Assembly (NCBI GenBank): GCA_045538535.1
Contig: JAZSRN010000090.1
Location: forward strand, 1-10,257
Direction: 5' to 3'
DNA from: RUG14219 sp045538535
GTDB lineage: Bacteria; Cyanobacteriota; Vampirovibrionia; Gastranaerophilales; Gastranaerophilaceae
DNA length: 10,257 bases
Below are positions 1 to 7,186 of this stretch, one piece after another; position 1 is the first letter of the stretch; the number at the start of each line of letters is the position of its first letter. The translations under genes and the position numbers were made by a program. Under the pieces are notes generated by a model. It saw only the letters and a program-made list of their open reading frames with translations, was not told the DNA's origin and did no database searches.

Positions 1-49
1 CCCCCCGTAGGCGCAAATGCAGTCATAGCAAGGTTTTCGGGTAATTTTG
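1..49. repeat. Dispersed repeat, left copy, cut in its C tract
   Basis: This stretch matches 10209-10257 in the same orientation at 47 of 49 positions; the differences are at 34 (T versus G) and 42 (T versus C). The window opens inside the run of C that is 11 long in the other copy, so the true left end is missing. On the minus strand both copies can encode a peptide containing LAMTAFAPTG. Two near-identical copies exactly at both edges suggest a multi-copy element at which the assembly broke. Confidence 0.8.
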
Positions 50-107
50 AACCCCCAACTTTTTCAATGAAATCTATGTACAAATTGTTCAAACGCATAT
101 CTTCCAT
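1..107 (-). CDS. 5' end of a partial reading frame of unknown function, running into the repeat
   Basis: Reading leftward from an ATG at 107 gives about 35 codons without a stop before the window ends. The peptide starts MEDMRLNNLYIDFIEKVGG and continues into LAMTAFAPTG, which is encoded by the dispersed repeat. A good extended -10 lies exactly 6 nt before the ATG, in the geometry also seen at 2895 and 7180, and there is no Shine-Dalgarno. A second in-frame ATG lies at 98. No signal peptide or known domain is visible. The repeat may supply or replace the N-terminal coding region of a gene, or the frame may be fortuitous within repeat DNA. I do not recognise the protein. Confidence 0.35.
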   Translation of the reverse strand, partial: MEDMRLNNLYIDFIEKVGGSKLPENLAMTAFAPTG

Positions 108-113
108 ATACCC

Positions 114-141
114 ATTATATCAAATTTTTTAACAAGCGCAA
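114..141 (-). promoter_or_regulatory. Extended -10 promoter, predicted leaderless start at 107
   Basis: On the minus strand, TATAAT (119-114) is preceded by TGA at 122-120, giving a full TGnTATAAT extended -10. A weak -35, TTGCGC, lies at 141-136 with a 16-nt spacer. Six bases separate the -10 from the ATG at 107, so transcription should begin at or near the A of the start codon. It is divergent from the promoter of the gene at 233. Confidence 0.6.
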
Positions 142-169
142 GCCTCATGTTAAAAAGTCAATTAACAAT

Positions 170-199
170 TTGCCTTGAAATAAAATTTTATTATATAAT
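170..199 (+). promoter_or_regulatory. Sigma70-type promoter of the gene at 233
   Basis: TTGCCT at 170-175 and a perfect TATAAT at 194-199 are separated by 18 nt. The expected transcript start near 206 leaves a 5' leader of about 26 nt containing the AGGAG Shine-Dalgarno at 223-227. Confidence 0.6.
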
Positions 200-232
200 T
201 ATCACGTTAATAAACAAAAGATAGGAGTTAAA

Positions 233-481
233 ATGGCACAACAATTTAATCAACAAAACATCAAAAAAAGATATTCGACATTAGTATTTCTAAAAGGTTC
301 GACCGCACCTTTGGTATTATATGTAGAAGATGCGCAAATCCTTTATTCAGAACTAATTCAAGCAATGAAAAACCCTACCGCAGTATTGATTGAAAAAGAA
401 ACACTTGGACCATTAAAAAAAGTTTCTTTCATCTCAAATCAAATTGCTGCCGTTGCAATTCAAGAAGAACAATACATGTAA
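233..481 (+). CDS. Small conserved-looking cytoplasmic protein of unknown function (82 aa)
   Basis: The gene starts at ATG 233 with a strong AGGAG Shine-Dalgarno 5 nt upstream, has its own promoter, and ends in a clear intrinsic terminator, so it is a well-formed single-gene transcription unit. The product has no signal peptide or membrane segment. Alternating hydrophobic stretches (about residues 16-31 and 48-76) around a helical segment (about 33-45) suggest a small alpha/beta domain. A Gly-Pro-Leu-Lys-Lys turn falls at about 59-63. I do not recognise the family and assign no function. The short leader and strong ribosome site suggest good expression. Confidence 0.8.
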   Translation: MAQQFNQQNIKKRYSTLVFLKGSTAPLVLYVEDAQILYSELIQAMKNPTAVLIEKETLGPLKKVSFISNQIAAVAIQEEQYM

Positions 482-504
482 AAACAACCAACAAATATAT
501 TATA

Positions 505-537
505 CCCCTACGAAATCTTTATTCCGTAGGGGTTTTT
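505..537 (+). terminator. Intrinsic terminator of the gene at 233, overlapping the opposite gene
   Basis: Stem CCCCTACG (505-512) pairs with CGTAGGGG (525-532), extended past one mismatch by AAT/ATT around a CTTT loop, and is followed by five T (533-537). The stem encodes the last codons of the convergent lipoate-family gene: its stop codon is at 519-521, and Thr-Pro-Thr-Glu is read from the right arm. On the minus strand the hairpin is followed only by TATAATAT, so it would be weaker in that direction. Confidence 0.85.
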
Positions 538-1175
538 AACGCTTGAATTATATCCTCAATTGTCAAATTAGGATTTATATCTTTAACCGAAATTACTGAA
601 GATGTATCCACATCTTCTTTGAAAATTTCTTCCAATAGCAATCTGTCATAATCAAAAAGAATTGAACCGTGTTGAAGAATATAACCCTCTTTTCTGCATT
701 GCGCCGAACCTATCAATTTTTTACCTTGATAGGTTAAATCCGCACCCGTTGAAATAAGCATACAATAATCAAATTTTGTACGAACACCTTTCTCTGCGCC
801 AAAACTTAAGTCTATCCCTAATTTTTTAAATCCGTCAATCAAAATTTGCGAGATTTCAATATATGATTCAACTACATTTTGCCCATTTTTTAAACTTTCA
901 ATCGGGCAAACATAGCTATACGTAAGCTCATTATCGTGCAACAAAGCTCTTCCGCCTGTCAAACGCCGCACAACATCAATGTTTTTTCTTTTCAAAAAGT
1001 CATAATCCAAAAAATCATCCTTTTGATTTCTCCCCAGCGAAATACATGCCGGAGCCCAACCATAAAGCCTAAATACACCTTCTTTTTCTTGATTTTTTAT
1101 TGAATTTTCGAGAATTTGGAAATCATAATCCATATTCTCTTTCCCAGTCATAACTTGATAAGGTATAAATTTCAT
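519..1175 (-). CDS. LipM-like octanoyltransferase / lipoate-protein ligase A family protein
   Basis: Probable octanoyl-[acyl carrier protein]:protein octanoyltransferase of the cofactor transferase (BPL/LplA/LipB) fold, acting in the cytoplasm to load octanoyl or lipoyl groups onto lipoyl domains. Visible family features are RLYGWAPACISLG at about 36-48, the RRLTGGRALLHDNELTYS block at 70-87 that forms the acyl-binding site, a Cys at 138 aligned with the acyl-accepting Cys of Bacillus LipM, GKKLIGSAQ at 151-159 with the conserved Lys, and LQHGSIL at 167-173. At 218 residues it lacks part of the C-terminal region of LipM (about 278 aa). The ATG overlaps the stop of the upstream gene (TAATG), with AGAGGTG about 8 nt upstream, so it is translationally coupled to an exported protein. 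A ligase (LplA) or LipL-like amidotransferase role is the alternative; the Cys favours LipM. Confidence 0.85.
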   Translation of the reverse strand: MKFIPYQVMTGKENMDYDFQILENSIKNQEKEGVFRLYGWAPACISLGRNQKDDFLDYDFLKRKNIDVVRRLTGGRALLHDNELTYSYVCPIESLKNGQNVVESYIEISQILIDGFKKLGIDLSFGAEKGVRTKFDYCMLISTGADLTYQGKKLIGSAQCRKEGYILQHGSILFDYDRLLLEEIFKEDVDTSSVISVKDINPNLTIEDIIQALKTPTE

Positions 1176-2071
1176 TATTTATCACCTCTTGATTTTATAT
1201 CTTCTTCAAAAGAAAGAAAAACTTCATTGCCAACAAACTGTTCTAACGCCGCACGCTGTGCGTAAAAATCTGCTCTTGCCTTGGCTTGCATATCCAATGC
1301 ACTTCTATAATATGCATCAGCAATAATAATAATTTCTCGAGTAAATTTTTGTGCATTATCATAATTATGCTTTCTATCCGCAACCATTTTATCAATCATT
1401 TTTAGTCTGTTATATGAAGTCATGTAATTGTAATACAAGTCAACTGTTCGTTGCTGAAGTTCTTCAATTTTACGTACCAGAATAATCATATCAGCATCGG
1501 TTACTTTGGTATACTTATAATTCAATGCTTTTGTATCTTGTGACATTATACCCAATACATTTCCGCCAATTAAGGAGCCAGCGGCCATAATCGGGTTTCC
1601 CATGCCTGCCCCAACCATCGTTGACATACTCGCAATCGTTGAAAGAACTTTTTTTACAGACTTTTCATCAGGTTTGTCTTCATCAGGATTTGCAAGTTTA
1701 TACAATGCAAAATTTATCGTATCGCTTTGTTTTGCCGCACCTTGCCACAACACAGACAAATCCCCCATCATCTCTTTTTCACTTAACACAAGGTCTTGCG
1801 AAATCTCTTTTGACATTTGTTTCATGCTCAAATCCGCATAAGTCATTTCAACAAATTCAGGTTGCCCGGACTCTTTACTGACAAAAGTTTCCTCTATTTG
1901 TTTTGGAACTGTCCCCATCTTTGCTTCAATGTATTCTTTTTCCGGTTCTTCTGAAAGTCCCATACGATAAGCCGGAGGCATCGGAGTCAACACCTCGGAA
2001 AGCTCTGTCAAACCATACGCAGGAATTGTTAATGATATCAAGAAAAAGAAGCTTAATAATCTTTTGCGCAT
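1175..2071 (-). CDS. Exported alpha-helical protein, paralogue of the upstream gene
   Basis: The 298-residue product begins with a signal peptide (MRKRLLSFFFLISLTIPAYG, likely cut after residue 20). An acidic, proline-containing segment follows (about 21-75), then a conserved DLxxLWxG block (104-111), a Gly/Ala/Met-rich hydrophobic stretch (about 145-176), and a long helical region (about 190-285) rich in Tyr, Lys, Ala and Glu. It aligns along its C-terminal two thirds with the preceding gene (LWxG, xxxFALxKL, and LxDLYYNY versus INAYYNY), so the two look like an old tandem duplication. The helical hairpin pattern recalls TolC-type periplasmic helices, but that is only a resemblance. It starts at ATG 2071, overlapping the previous stop as TAATG, with a GGCGGTG ribosome site. 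Confidence 0.8.
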   Translation of the reverse strand: MRKRLLSFFFLISLTIPAYGLTELSEVLTPMPPAYRMGLSEEPEKEYIEAKMGTVPKQIEETFVSKESGQPEFVEMTYADLSMKQMSKEISQDLVLSEKEMMGDLSVLWQGAAKQSDTINFALYKLANPDEDKPDEKSVKKVLSTIASMSTMVGAGMGNPIMAAGSLIGGNVLGIMSQDTKALNYKYTKVTDADMIILVRKIEELQQRTVDLYYNYMTSYNRLKMIDKMVADRKHNYDNAQKFTREIIIIADAYYRSALDMQAKARADFYAQRAALEQFVGNEVFLSFEEDIKSRGDK

Positions 2072-2895
2072 TATTTCACCGCCTTTTCATTGACTAATGT
2101 AGCATGACCGTTTGAATGGAATAAATTCAAATTATCAACAACTTTTTTACCGGCAAGACGTTGCAATTCCAAATGATATTTTTTTGCGAGTTCAAAATAA
2201 TAAAACTCATCAATCTGCATATTATCATACATTGCAGACGAAATCGTAATCTCTAAAATATCTTCATCATCCAAGGCTTTTGCATAATTTTTGTTATACA
2301 AAATCGATTTTGCACGAGTTTCTTTCAATTGAATTAACGCACCCTTGTAATTATAATATGCGTTAATAATCCTATCTTGCAAATTTTCTACAAGCCCCGC
2401 AAGTTCTATCAATTCCGTATCGGTTAGGGGAATTTCTTGAGGCATGTTTTTCTTATTAATAAGATTTTGTGCTAATCTACCGGCCGCAAAAGACGCGGTT
2501 TGAAGCATATAATCAGAACCTATAGCATACGGAACAAAAGAGGAACCGGCAACAATTGCAGACAAAGTTTTGGCCATTAGGGAAGAATGAATTCGCCTTT
2601 GACTTTCGGGAGTAGAAAGCTTTTTGAGTGCAAATGCTATAACTTGATCGTTTGCAACCGTACCTTTCCAAAGATTTTCAATGTCCTCTAAATCTTTTTC
2701 TTTTTGCAATTCTACCAACTGAGCAATAACCGCTTCGTCCGAAACTACAAGCGAATCCTTTACTTTAATTTCATTTTTCGGGATTTCAATCTGCTTGGTT
2801 TCTACGTCACCCAAACCAACAGACTCATAAGCATCTGCTTGTTTAACACTTGCTCCTATTAAAATTATTAATATCCCAACCAAAAACTTTTTCAT
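2071..2895 (-). CDS. Exported alpha-helical protein, first gene of the operon, paralogue of the next
   Basis: I chose ATG 2895 (274 aa) rather than the in-frame TTG at 2913. The ATG gives a normal signal peptide (MKKFLVGILIILIGASVKQADA, cleavage after ADA), and the TTG would lie upstream of the predicted transcript start. After the signal come a polar linker, the LWKG block (75-78), a small-residue hydrophobic segment (about 108-145) and a helical region (about 157-252) containing INAYYNYKGALIQL. These elements occur in the same order as in the downstream paralogue. No enzymatic motif is visible. A periplasmic or envelope-associated structural role is inferred from export and helix content only. 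Its mRNA is predicted leaderless. Confidence 0.8.
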   Translation of the reverse strand: MKKFLVGILIILIGASVKQADAYESVGLGDVETKQIEIPKNEIKVKDSLVVSDEAVIAQLVELQKEKDLEDIENLWKGTVANDQVIAFALKKLSTPESQRRIHSSLMAKTLSAIVAGSSFVPYAIGSDYMLQTASFAAGRLAQNLINKKNMPQEIPLTDTELIELAGLVENLQDRIINAYYNYKGALIQLKETRAKSILYNKNYAKALDDEDILEITISSAMYDNMQIDEFYYFELAKKYHLELQRLAGKKVVDNLNLFHSNGHATLVNEKAVK

Positions 2896-2901
2896 AACAA
2901 T

Positions 2902-2931
2902 TTTATACCACAATCAAAATAATAAATCCAA
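2902..2931 (-). promoter_or_regulatory. Extended -10 promoter, predicted leaderless start at 2895
   Basis: The minus strand reads TGG then TATAAA at 2907-2902, with TTGGAT at 2931-2926 as a candidate -35 (18-nt spacer). Exactly 6 nt separate the -10 from the ATG at 2895, and no Shine-Dalgarno fits in between. This is the promoter of the two-paralogue plus lipM-like operon. Confidence 0.6.
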
Positions 2932-2961
2932 TGGTTGACTATTTTGTCCTCCAAATGGTTG
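2928..2961. repeat. Short direct repeat between divergent promoters
   Basis: CCAATGGTTG at 2928-2937 and CCAAATGGTTG at 2951-2961 are direct near-copies 23 bp apart (about two helical turns). The first overlaps the -35 of the minus-strand operon, and both lie upstream of the plus-strand TPR gene. The arrangement would suit a regulator binding two sites on one face, but the motif is short and could be chance. Confidence 0.3.
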
Positions 2962-2966
2962 TTCCC

Positions 2967-2996
2967 TTATTCCCTCAAAAAAAATAAAATTATAAT
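2967..2996 (+). promoter_or_regulatory. Candidate promoter of the TPR gene at 3023
   Basis: TTATTC (2967-2972) and TATAAT (2991-2996) are 18 nt apart. Transcription from about 3003 would give a leader of about 20 nt containing GGGAG at 3005-3009, which is a little far (13 nt) from the ATG. The -35 match is weak. Confidence 0.4.
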
Positions 2997-3022
2997 ACCA
3001 GGTTGGGAGAAATTAATTTATA

Positions 3023-3760
3023 ATGACTACAAGCACTAAAAATCCGATTAAAAATAAAAATGATTACTTTGAGAAAGCGAATATTTTGAGGAAAGAAAAT
3101 TCATTTCAAGATGCTATAGCCTTTTACCTCAATGCTATTTTGATAGACAGAAAAAATCCAAAATCTTATTATGGATTAGGCATGTGCTACAAAAACATTA
3201 AAAATTATGACAAAGCAATTAAGTACTTAATCCAAGCAACAGAACTTGACGATTGCTATTACGAAGCGTTCTATGAACTTGGAGTTTGCCACTTGCTAAA
3301 AGGTATTCCTTGTGGAGCAATAAAAAATTTCATTCAAGCAATACAAATAAATCCGGATTTGCCTGATGCAATTTTACAACTTGGAATTGCACATGAAATG
3401 TGCGAAGAACCCGATATGGCACTTATGATTTACCAAAAATTAATCGAAAACACCCCACAATACATCAAGGCATACGACCATAAATCTTCATTATTAATGA
3501 AACTTGAGCGTTTTAAAGAAGCCTCCGGTGTATTAAACAATCTAATCAAAATAAGCCCTGAATATACTCAAGCCTATGCAGGAATAGGCATTTGTTTTGA
3601 CAAATTAGGCAAAAAAACCGATGCCCAAAGATATTACAGAAAGTTTCTTAATCTCCAACCGTTTTCCCGTCAAGCAAATTTTATTAAAAATCAACTTGAC
3701 AAAATCAAATTACAAAACCACAAAACGATTTCTAATCGAGGAATGTCATTGATTAAATAA
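3023..3760 (+). CDS. Cytoplasmic tetratricopeptide (TPR) repeat protein, six repeats
   Basis: The 245-residue product has no signal peptide and is almost wholly TPR. Six consecutive 34-residue units run at about 14-47, 48-81, 82-115, 116-149, 150-183 and 184-217, with the usual Gly/Ala positions and Tyr before the second helix (for example SYYGLGMCYKNIKNYDKAI). A polar basic tail of about 28 residues follows. TPR arrays form protein-binding superhelices; the partner is not indicated. The gene is divergent from the exported-paralogue operon, and it ends only 3 bp from the stop of the convergent gene at 3764, with no terminator hairpin between them. The ATG at 3023 is preceded by GGGAG; no better start is seen. 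Confidence 0.88.
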   Translation: MTTSTKNPIKNKNDYFEKANILRKENSFQDAIAFYLNAILIDRKNPKSYYGLGMCYKNIKNYDKAIKYLIQATELDDCYYEAFYELGVCHLLKGIPCGAIKNFIQAIQINPDLPDAILQLGIAHEMCEEPDMALMIYQKLIENTPQYIKAYDHKSSLLMKLERFKEASGVLNNLIKISPEYTQAYAGIGICFDKLGKKTDAQRYYRKFLNLQPFSRQANFIKNQLDKIKLQNHKTISNRGMSLIK

Positions 3761-3763
3761 TAT

Positions 3764-4324
3764 TTATTGTTTATTTATCTCTTTTACTTTCTCCCGAACA
3801 AATTGGCGGATTGCAGGAGTTATTAACAAATCCGGCTCTGCATTTGTAAAAGAATCAAGAGTTATTATTCCACTTTTTAAATCACCGTTTTCTATTGTTA
3901 AAAGTCCGGCCATAATTAAATCCAACGGTTTTTCTGAAGCTTTATACTCATCCAATTTTAACGGAACAATATTACGTGCTTTATAACATTTTGCCAAGTC
4001 AAGATAATACTGAAAATTCAAGCTATAAATCTTTAATGCCCTTTCATAACAATCTTGTGCCCAATCAGGATAACCTATTGTCATATAAGTATCACCCAAA
4101 TTTTTATAATAAACAGAAGTTGCTTGGGTTTCATCAGCAAGACTTATCGCAATTTTAAATTCTTGAATTGCTGCGTAATAACATCTTTCATTCAAATACA
4201 TTAAACCCAAATTGTTGTGATGAAACGCATTTTTCTCCGCTTCAATTTGATATACATCAGGCTTTACATACCCCGATGTAATTATCGCGAAAAATATTAA
4301 AAATATTATACAAGACTTTTTCAT
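3764..4324 (-). CDS. Small exported TPR protein, last gene of the four-gene operon
   Basis: The product (186 aa) has a signal peptide (MKKSCIIFLIFFAIITSG) and then two recognisable TPR units at about 34-67 and 69-102, followed by a degenerate helical continuation to about 120 and a C-terminal helical domain without clear repeats. There is no lipobox Cys at the end of the signal. It follows the MBL-fold gene by 20 nt and lacks a Shine-Dalgarno. A TGGTATAAA overlapping the end of the MBL gene (about 4352-4344) could act as an internal extended -10 about 20 nt upstream. It probably works as a periplasmic scaffold with the other exported TPR protein of the operon; this is an inference from context. 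Confidence 0.8.
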   Translation of the reverse strand: MKKSCIIFLIFFAIITSGYVKPDVYQIEAEKNAFHHNNLGLMYLNERCYYAAIQEFKIAISLADETQATSVYYKNLGDTYMTIGYPDWAQDCYERALKIYSLNFQYYLDLAKCYKARNIVPLKLDEYKASEKPLDLIMAGLLTIENGDLKSGIITLDSFTNAEPDLLITPAIRQFVREKVKEINKQ

Positions 4325-4344
4325 GATTAAATTTTAATAATTTT

Positions 4345-5277
4345 TTATACCAAATCAATTTCCAAACCTTCATAAGCCAACATAACATTTTCTTCTAAAG
4401 ATTTGTAACTAACAGCTATTTCATCAAGCTTTTGATCATCATAAGTCGGGTCAAAATGGAAAAATACCAATTTTTCGGCATTTGATTGTTTTTGACATTC
4501 GATTGCCATATCAAACGTTGAATGGCCATAACCTTGTTTTGGAACAAAAGAATTTAGATAATCTTCGGTTGTATATTGCGCATCGTGGATTAACAAATTA
4601 CAATTTCGCGCGAAATTAGCCAATTTTTTGTCTCCGCCAAGGTAACTTTCTTTATCTGAAGCATAAACAAGAACTTTATCCTTGTACGAAATTTTATACA
4701 CTAACACTCCTTCTTGCGGGTGTGCATAAGAACGGTAACAAGTAATGATAACTTCTTCTCCATGCGGAATAGCTTCTTCATCTTTTTCAAAACGTTTAAT
4801 TATAGGCGCTTTACCTTTTTTCAAAACAATACCTTCAGTTTCTTTCAAATCATGCGTGTTAAGATTGCCGGCAATATCGCCCAAATCCAACGGGAAAGAT
4901 TTCCCAAAAAGAAGCTCTGCCAACTCATCAGACAAAGTTTCCGCATAATTTACGTTCCCAAAGACATTTACAACTGTGGTAGGGATATGCAAAGGTCTAA
5001 AAAAAGTAAAACCTTGAATATGGTCTTGATGTATATGTGATAATAAAAGCGTAGCATTGATAGGTTTGCGATCTCCCCTATCAATTCCGGACTCAATGTA
5101 TTGTTTCATCAAATCATTACCTACATCAATCAAACCGGTACCGGCATCTATTATAATAAGATTTCCACCTACGTGAATTTCTACACAAGCAGTATTTCCA
5201 CCATATTTTAAGTAATCCTTATTCGCAATAGGATAACTGCCTCTTACACCTCTGAATTTTACTTTAAATTCGCCCAT
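4345..5277 (-). CDS. MBL-fold metallo-hydrolase
   Basis: A 310-residue cytoplasmic member of the metallo-beta-lactamase fold superfamily. It opens with a family-typical FRGVRGSYPI and YGGNTACVEI (about 8-34). Metal-binding elements are visible: IIDAGTG at 42-48, HIHQDH at 81-86 (the HxHxDH motif), His186 in SYAHPQEG, Asp208 in YASDKES, HDAQYT at 231-236, GHST at 251-254 and FHFDP at 273-277. This layout resembles PhnP/RNase Z-like phosphodiesterases more than antibiotic-hydrolysing lactamases. The substrate cannot be told; a cyclic or nucleic-acid-linked phosphodiester is plausible. It starts at ATG 5277 with AAGGAT 7 nt upstream, overlapping the stop of the exported phosphoesterase gene, so the two are probably co-translated. 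Confidence 0.88.
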   Translation of the reverse strand: MGEFKVKFRGVRGSYPIANKDYLKYGGNTACVEIHVGGNLIIIDAGTGLIDVGNDLMKQYIESGIDRGDRKPINATLLLSHIHQDHIQGFTFFRPLHIPTTVVNVFGNVNYAETLSDELAELLFGKSFPLDLGDIAGNLNTHDLKETEGIVLKKGKAPIIKRFEKDEEAIPHGEEVIITCYRSYAHPQEGVLVYKISYKDKVLVYASDKESYLGGDKKLANFARNCNLLIHDAQYTTEDYLNSFVPKQGYGHSTFDMAIECQKQSNAEKLVFFHFDPTYDDQKLDEIAVSYKSLEENVMLAYEGLEIDLV

Positions 5278-5288
5278 AATTCTAATCC

Positions 5289-6260
5289 TTATTTATTAAT
5301 AGTAATTATTATATTTTGATCTTCTGCACTACCTTCATACAAAGCTGTACCAAATGTCATTATTTTTGCAGCCTTTTGAATATTTTTTTCATTAGTTTCT
5401 TTTGTTTGTATATCAAAAACCACACTGTTGCGATGGTTTGTAATATTGATTAAGCGAAACGCGTTTGGATATGAGACAAGAGCCGGAGTGCTAACATATA
5501 AAACGTTTCCCTCTTGAGTAATTTTTGAACCATGATAATGTCCTTGGAATATAGCTATCGGATTTTTGTACTTTTTGACAATAGCATTGACTTCATTTGC
5601 GTTTTTCAATCGATGATTTGCGCTTGCAAACGGCTCTTTAAACGGAATATGAGTAAAAATTAGTACGGTATCATTTTGTGCACGTTTTAGCTCATTATCA
5701 AGCCAAGCCAATTGGAGTTTGTCTATATAACCATTTGACGTTATTTCATCTCTGATTACGGAATCCAACACTATAGCCTTAAATCCTTTTTTCGGAATAA
5801 AGGAATAATAATTTGTTCCAAACAAAAAATTTTTATTATTCGATTTTACAATTTCTCGGAACAATTGAGGAGTAAGATATCCGCCAACGCAAGTATCATG
5901 ATTGCCATAAGCATAATACCAAGGATGAATTAATTTATTCAAATAAGGCATCATCGCAGTTAATTGATTTTCATAAGGCTTGTCTATTAAATCTCCCGTA
6001 AACATCACAAACGCAAGATTTTGCATATCATTTAACTGATTTATAGCATCTTGCAACAATGTCGGAGAATCTCCGGTAAGTTTAAATGTTGTATTTTTCC
6101 CGTATGTTGAAAAATGAACATCCGATACCTGAGCAAATTTAAGAGTTTCGGCACAATACGCATTGAGGCCGCATAGCATAAATGCGGACAAAATTAATGA
6201 AATAGTCCAATTTTTAATTGTTGTTGTAATGGATTCTTTTTCTCTTTTTCGTCTTCCCAT
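5289..6260 (-). CDS. Exported calcineurin-like metallophosphoesterase
   Basis: All five metallophosphoesterase blocks are present: SDVHF (46-50, Asp47 and His49), GDLID (89-93), GNHD (119-122), THIP (203-206) and GHYH (240-243). Together they form a two-metal phosphodiester/phosphomonoester site of the kind found in CpdA-like and secreted phosphatases. A basic N-terminus (MGRRKREK) followed by a hydrophobic segment at about 19-36 indicates export, probably cut near AYCA (34-37). The Cys is not in a good lipobox, so lipidation is doubtful. The product is 323 aa. It lies 11 nt after the exported TPR gene and 11 nt before the MBL gene. Its ribosome site is weak (AGAAAAG), suggesting coupling to the upstream gene. 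The substrate is unknown. Confidence 0.88.
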   Translation of the reverse strand: MGRRKREKESITTTIKNWTISLILSAFMLCGLNAYCAETLKFAQVSDVHFSTYGKNTTFKLTGDSPTLLQDAINQLNDMQNLAFVMFTGDLIDKPYENQLTAMMPYLNKLIHPWYYAYGNHDTCVGGYLTPQLFREIVKSNNKNFLFGTNYYSFIPKKGFKAIVLDSVIRDEITSNGYIDKLQLAWLDNELKRAQNDTVLIFTHIPFKEPFASANHRLKNANEVNAIVKKYKNPIAIFQGHYHGSKITQEGNVLYVSTPALVSYPNAFRLINITNHRNSVVFDIQTKETNEKNIQKAAKIMTFGTALYEGSAEDQNIIITINK

Positions 6261-6271
6261 CTTGCTTTTCT

Positions 6272-7180
6272 CTAGCTTCTTTGCTCATTTTGCAAAAGTG
6301 TTCTTATTTCATTATATTTGATATTTAATCTTTTGTCGTCATCAGAGAGGATGATTGCTTTATCAAAATTTAATAATGCATCGGCATATTTTTTTTGTTT
6401 ATAATAACACAACCCTAAGTATTCATAAATTTCCGCGGTTTGATATTCTACAGAAAGATTTTCGAAAATACTTTTTGCCTCCAAGAAAAAACCTTTTTCA
6501 TATAATATTTTACCCTTTAGCAACTCGTATTGAGGATTATAAGCAATTGAAAGAGCTTGATTTATTGTATCATGTGCTTCGTTATAACGCCTAAGCCCTA
6601 ACAAACATTTAGCCTTTAACATCAATGCACCGTCTGAATTTGGCATCATATTCAAGTATGTATTCAAACTATTAATCGCTTGTTGAAACATCCCTCCATT
6701 TATTTGAGCAATAGCAAGCCCAAAATAAGCTTGTAAAAATTTCGGTTTTGTATTTATCACTTTTTGATAGTACGTAATCGCTTGAGAAAAATCATTCATA
6801 TCGCTATATTTATTTGCCAAAAGATATGCCGCCCAATGATTGCCGGCATCAGCATTTTGTTTCAAAATAGTTAATTCAAGCGAACTGTTACCTTGCTTTT
6901 TAGCAGATTTCACATTAATCAAAAAGGGATTCAACGACGTTAAAATGGATTTAAAATTAGGATTTAAAACGCCTTCCAACGTAGATTTCAATTCGATTAT
7001 ATCTTTATCTTGAGGTACAATTCTTAACGCACGATTAACATAATCAAGCGCTTGGATATAATCACCTTCGGCGGCATAACTCGTCGCCATATCTACATAA
7101 TCCTCAGCCATTTCATTAGCAAATATAGGCCGAAAACCGATAACTAAAACTATTAAAACTAAAAATAAAACTCTCTTCAT
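6272..7180 (-). CDS. Exported TPR protein, first gene of the four-gene operon
   Basis: The 302-residue product starts with a signal peptide (MKRVLFLVLIVLVIGFRPIFA, cut about residue 21). One TPR follows at about 24-57, then a spacer (about 58-112), and then an array of about five TPR units from 117 to 284 (for example AYFGLAIAQINGGMFQQAI at 151-169). The function is presumably periplasmic protein binding or scaffolding. Its start at ATG 7180 sits 6 nt after an extended -10 with no Shine-Dalgarno, so translation is predicted to be leaderless. It heads a run of four same-strand genes with gaps of 11, 11 and 20 nt, two of which also encode exported proteins. Confidence 0.87.
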   Translation of the reverse strand: MKRVLFLVLIVLVIGFRPIFANEMAEDYVDMATSYAAEGDYIQALDYVNRALRIVPQDKDIIELKSTLEGVLNPNFKSILTSLNPFLINVKSAKKQGNSSLELTILKQNADAGNHWAAYLLANKYSDMNDFSQAITYYQKVINTKPKFLQAYFGLAIAQINGGMFQQAINSLNTYLNMMPNSDGALMLKAKCLLGLRRYNEAHDTINQALSIAYNPQYELLKGKILYEKGFFLEAKSIFENLSVEYQTAEIYEYLGLCYYKQKKYADALLNFDKAIILSDDDKRLNIKYNEIRTLLQNEQRS

Positions 7181-7186
7181 AAAACA

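Noticed and set aside
2896..2913. Extending the first paralogue upstream to the TTG at 2913
   Set aside because: The six extra codons overlie the extended -10 and the first base of the predicted leader, and they spoil an otherwise standard signal peptide starting at ATG 2895.
3755..3770. A terminator between the convergent TPR genes
   Set aside because: Only 3 bp separate the stop codons, and no GC-rich stem or T-tract is present around them.
4714..5040. Plus-strand open frames of 67-108 codons inside the MBL-fold gene
   Set aside because: They lie antisense to a gene with a complete set of metal-binding motifs, have no ribosome site, and have no recognisable content.
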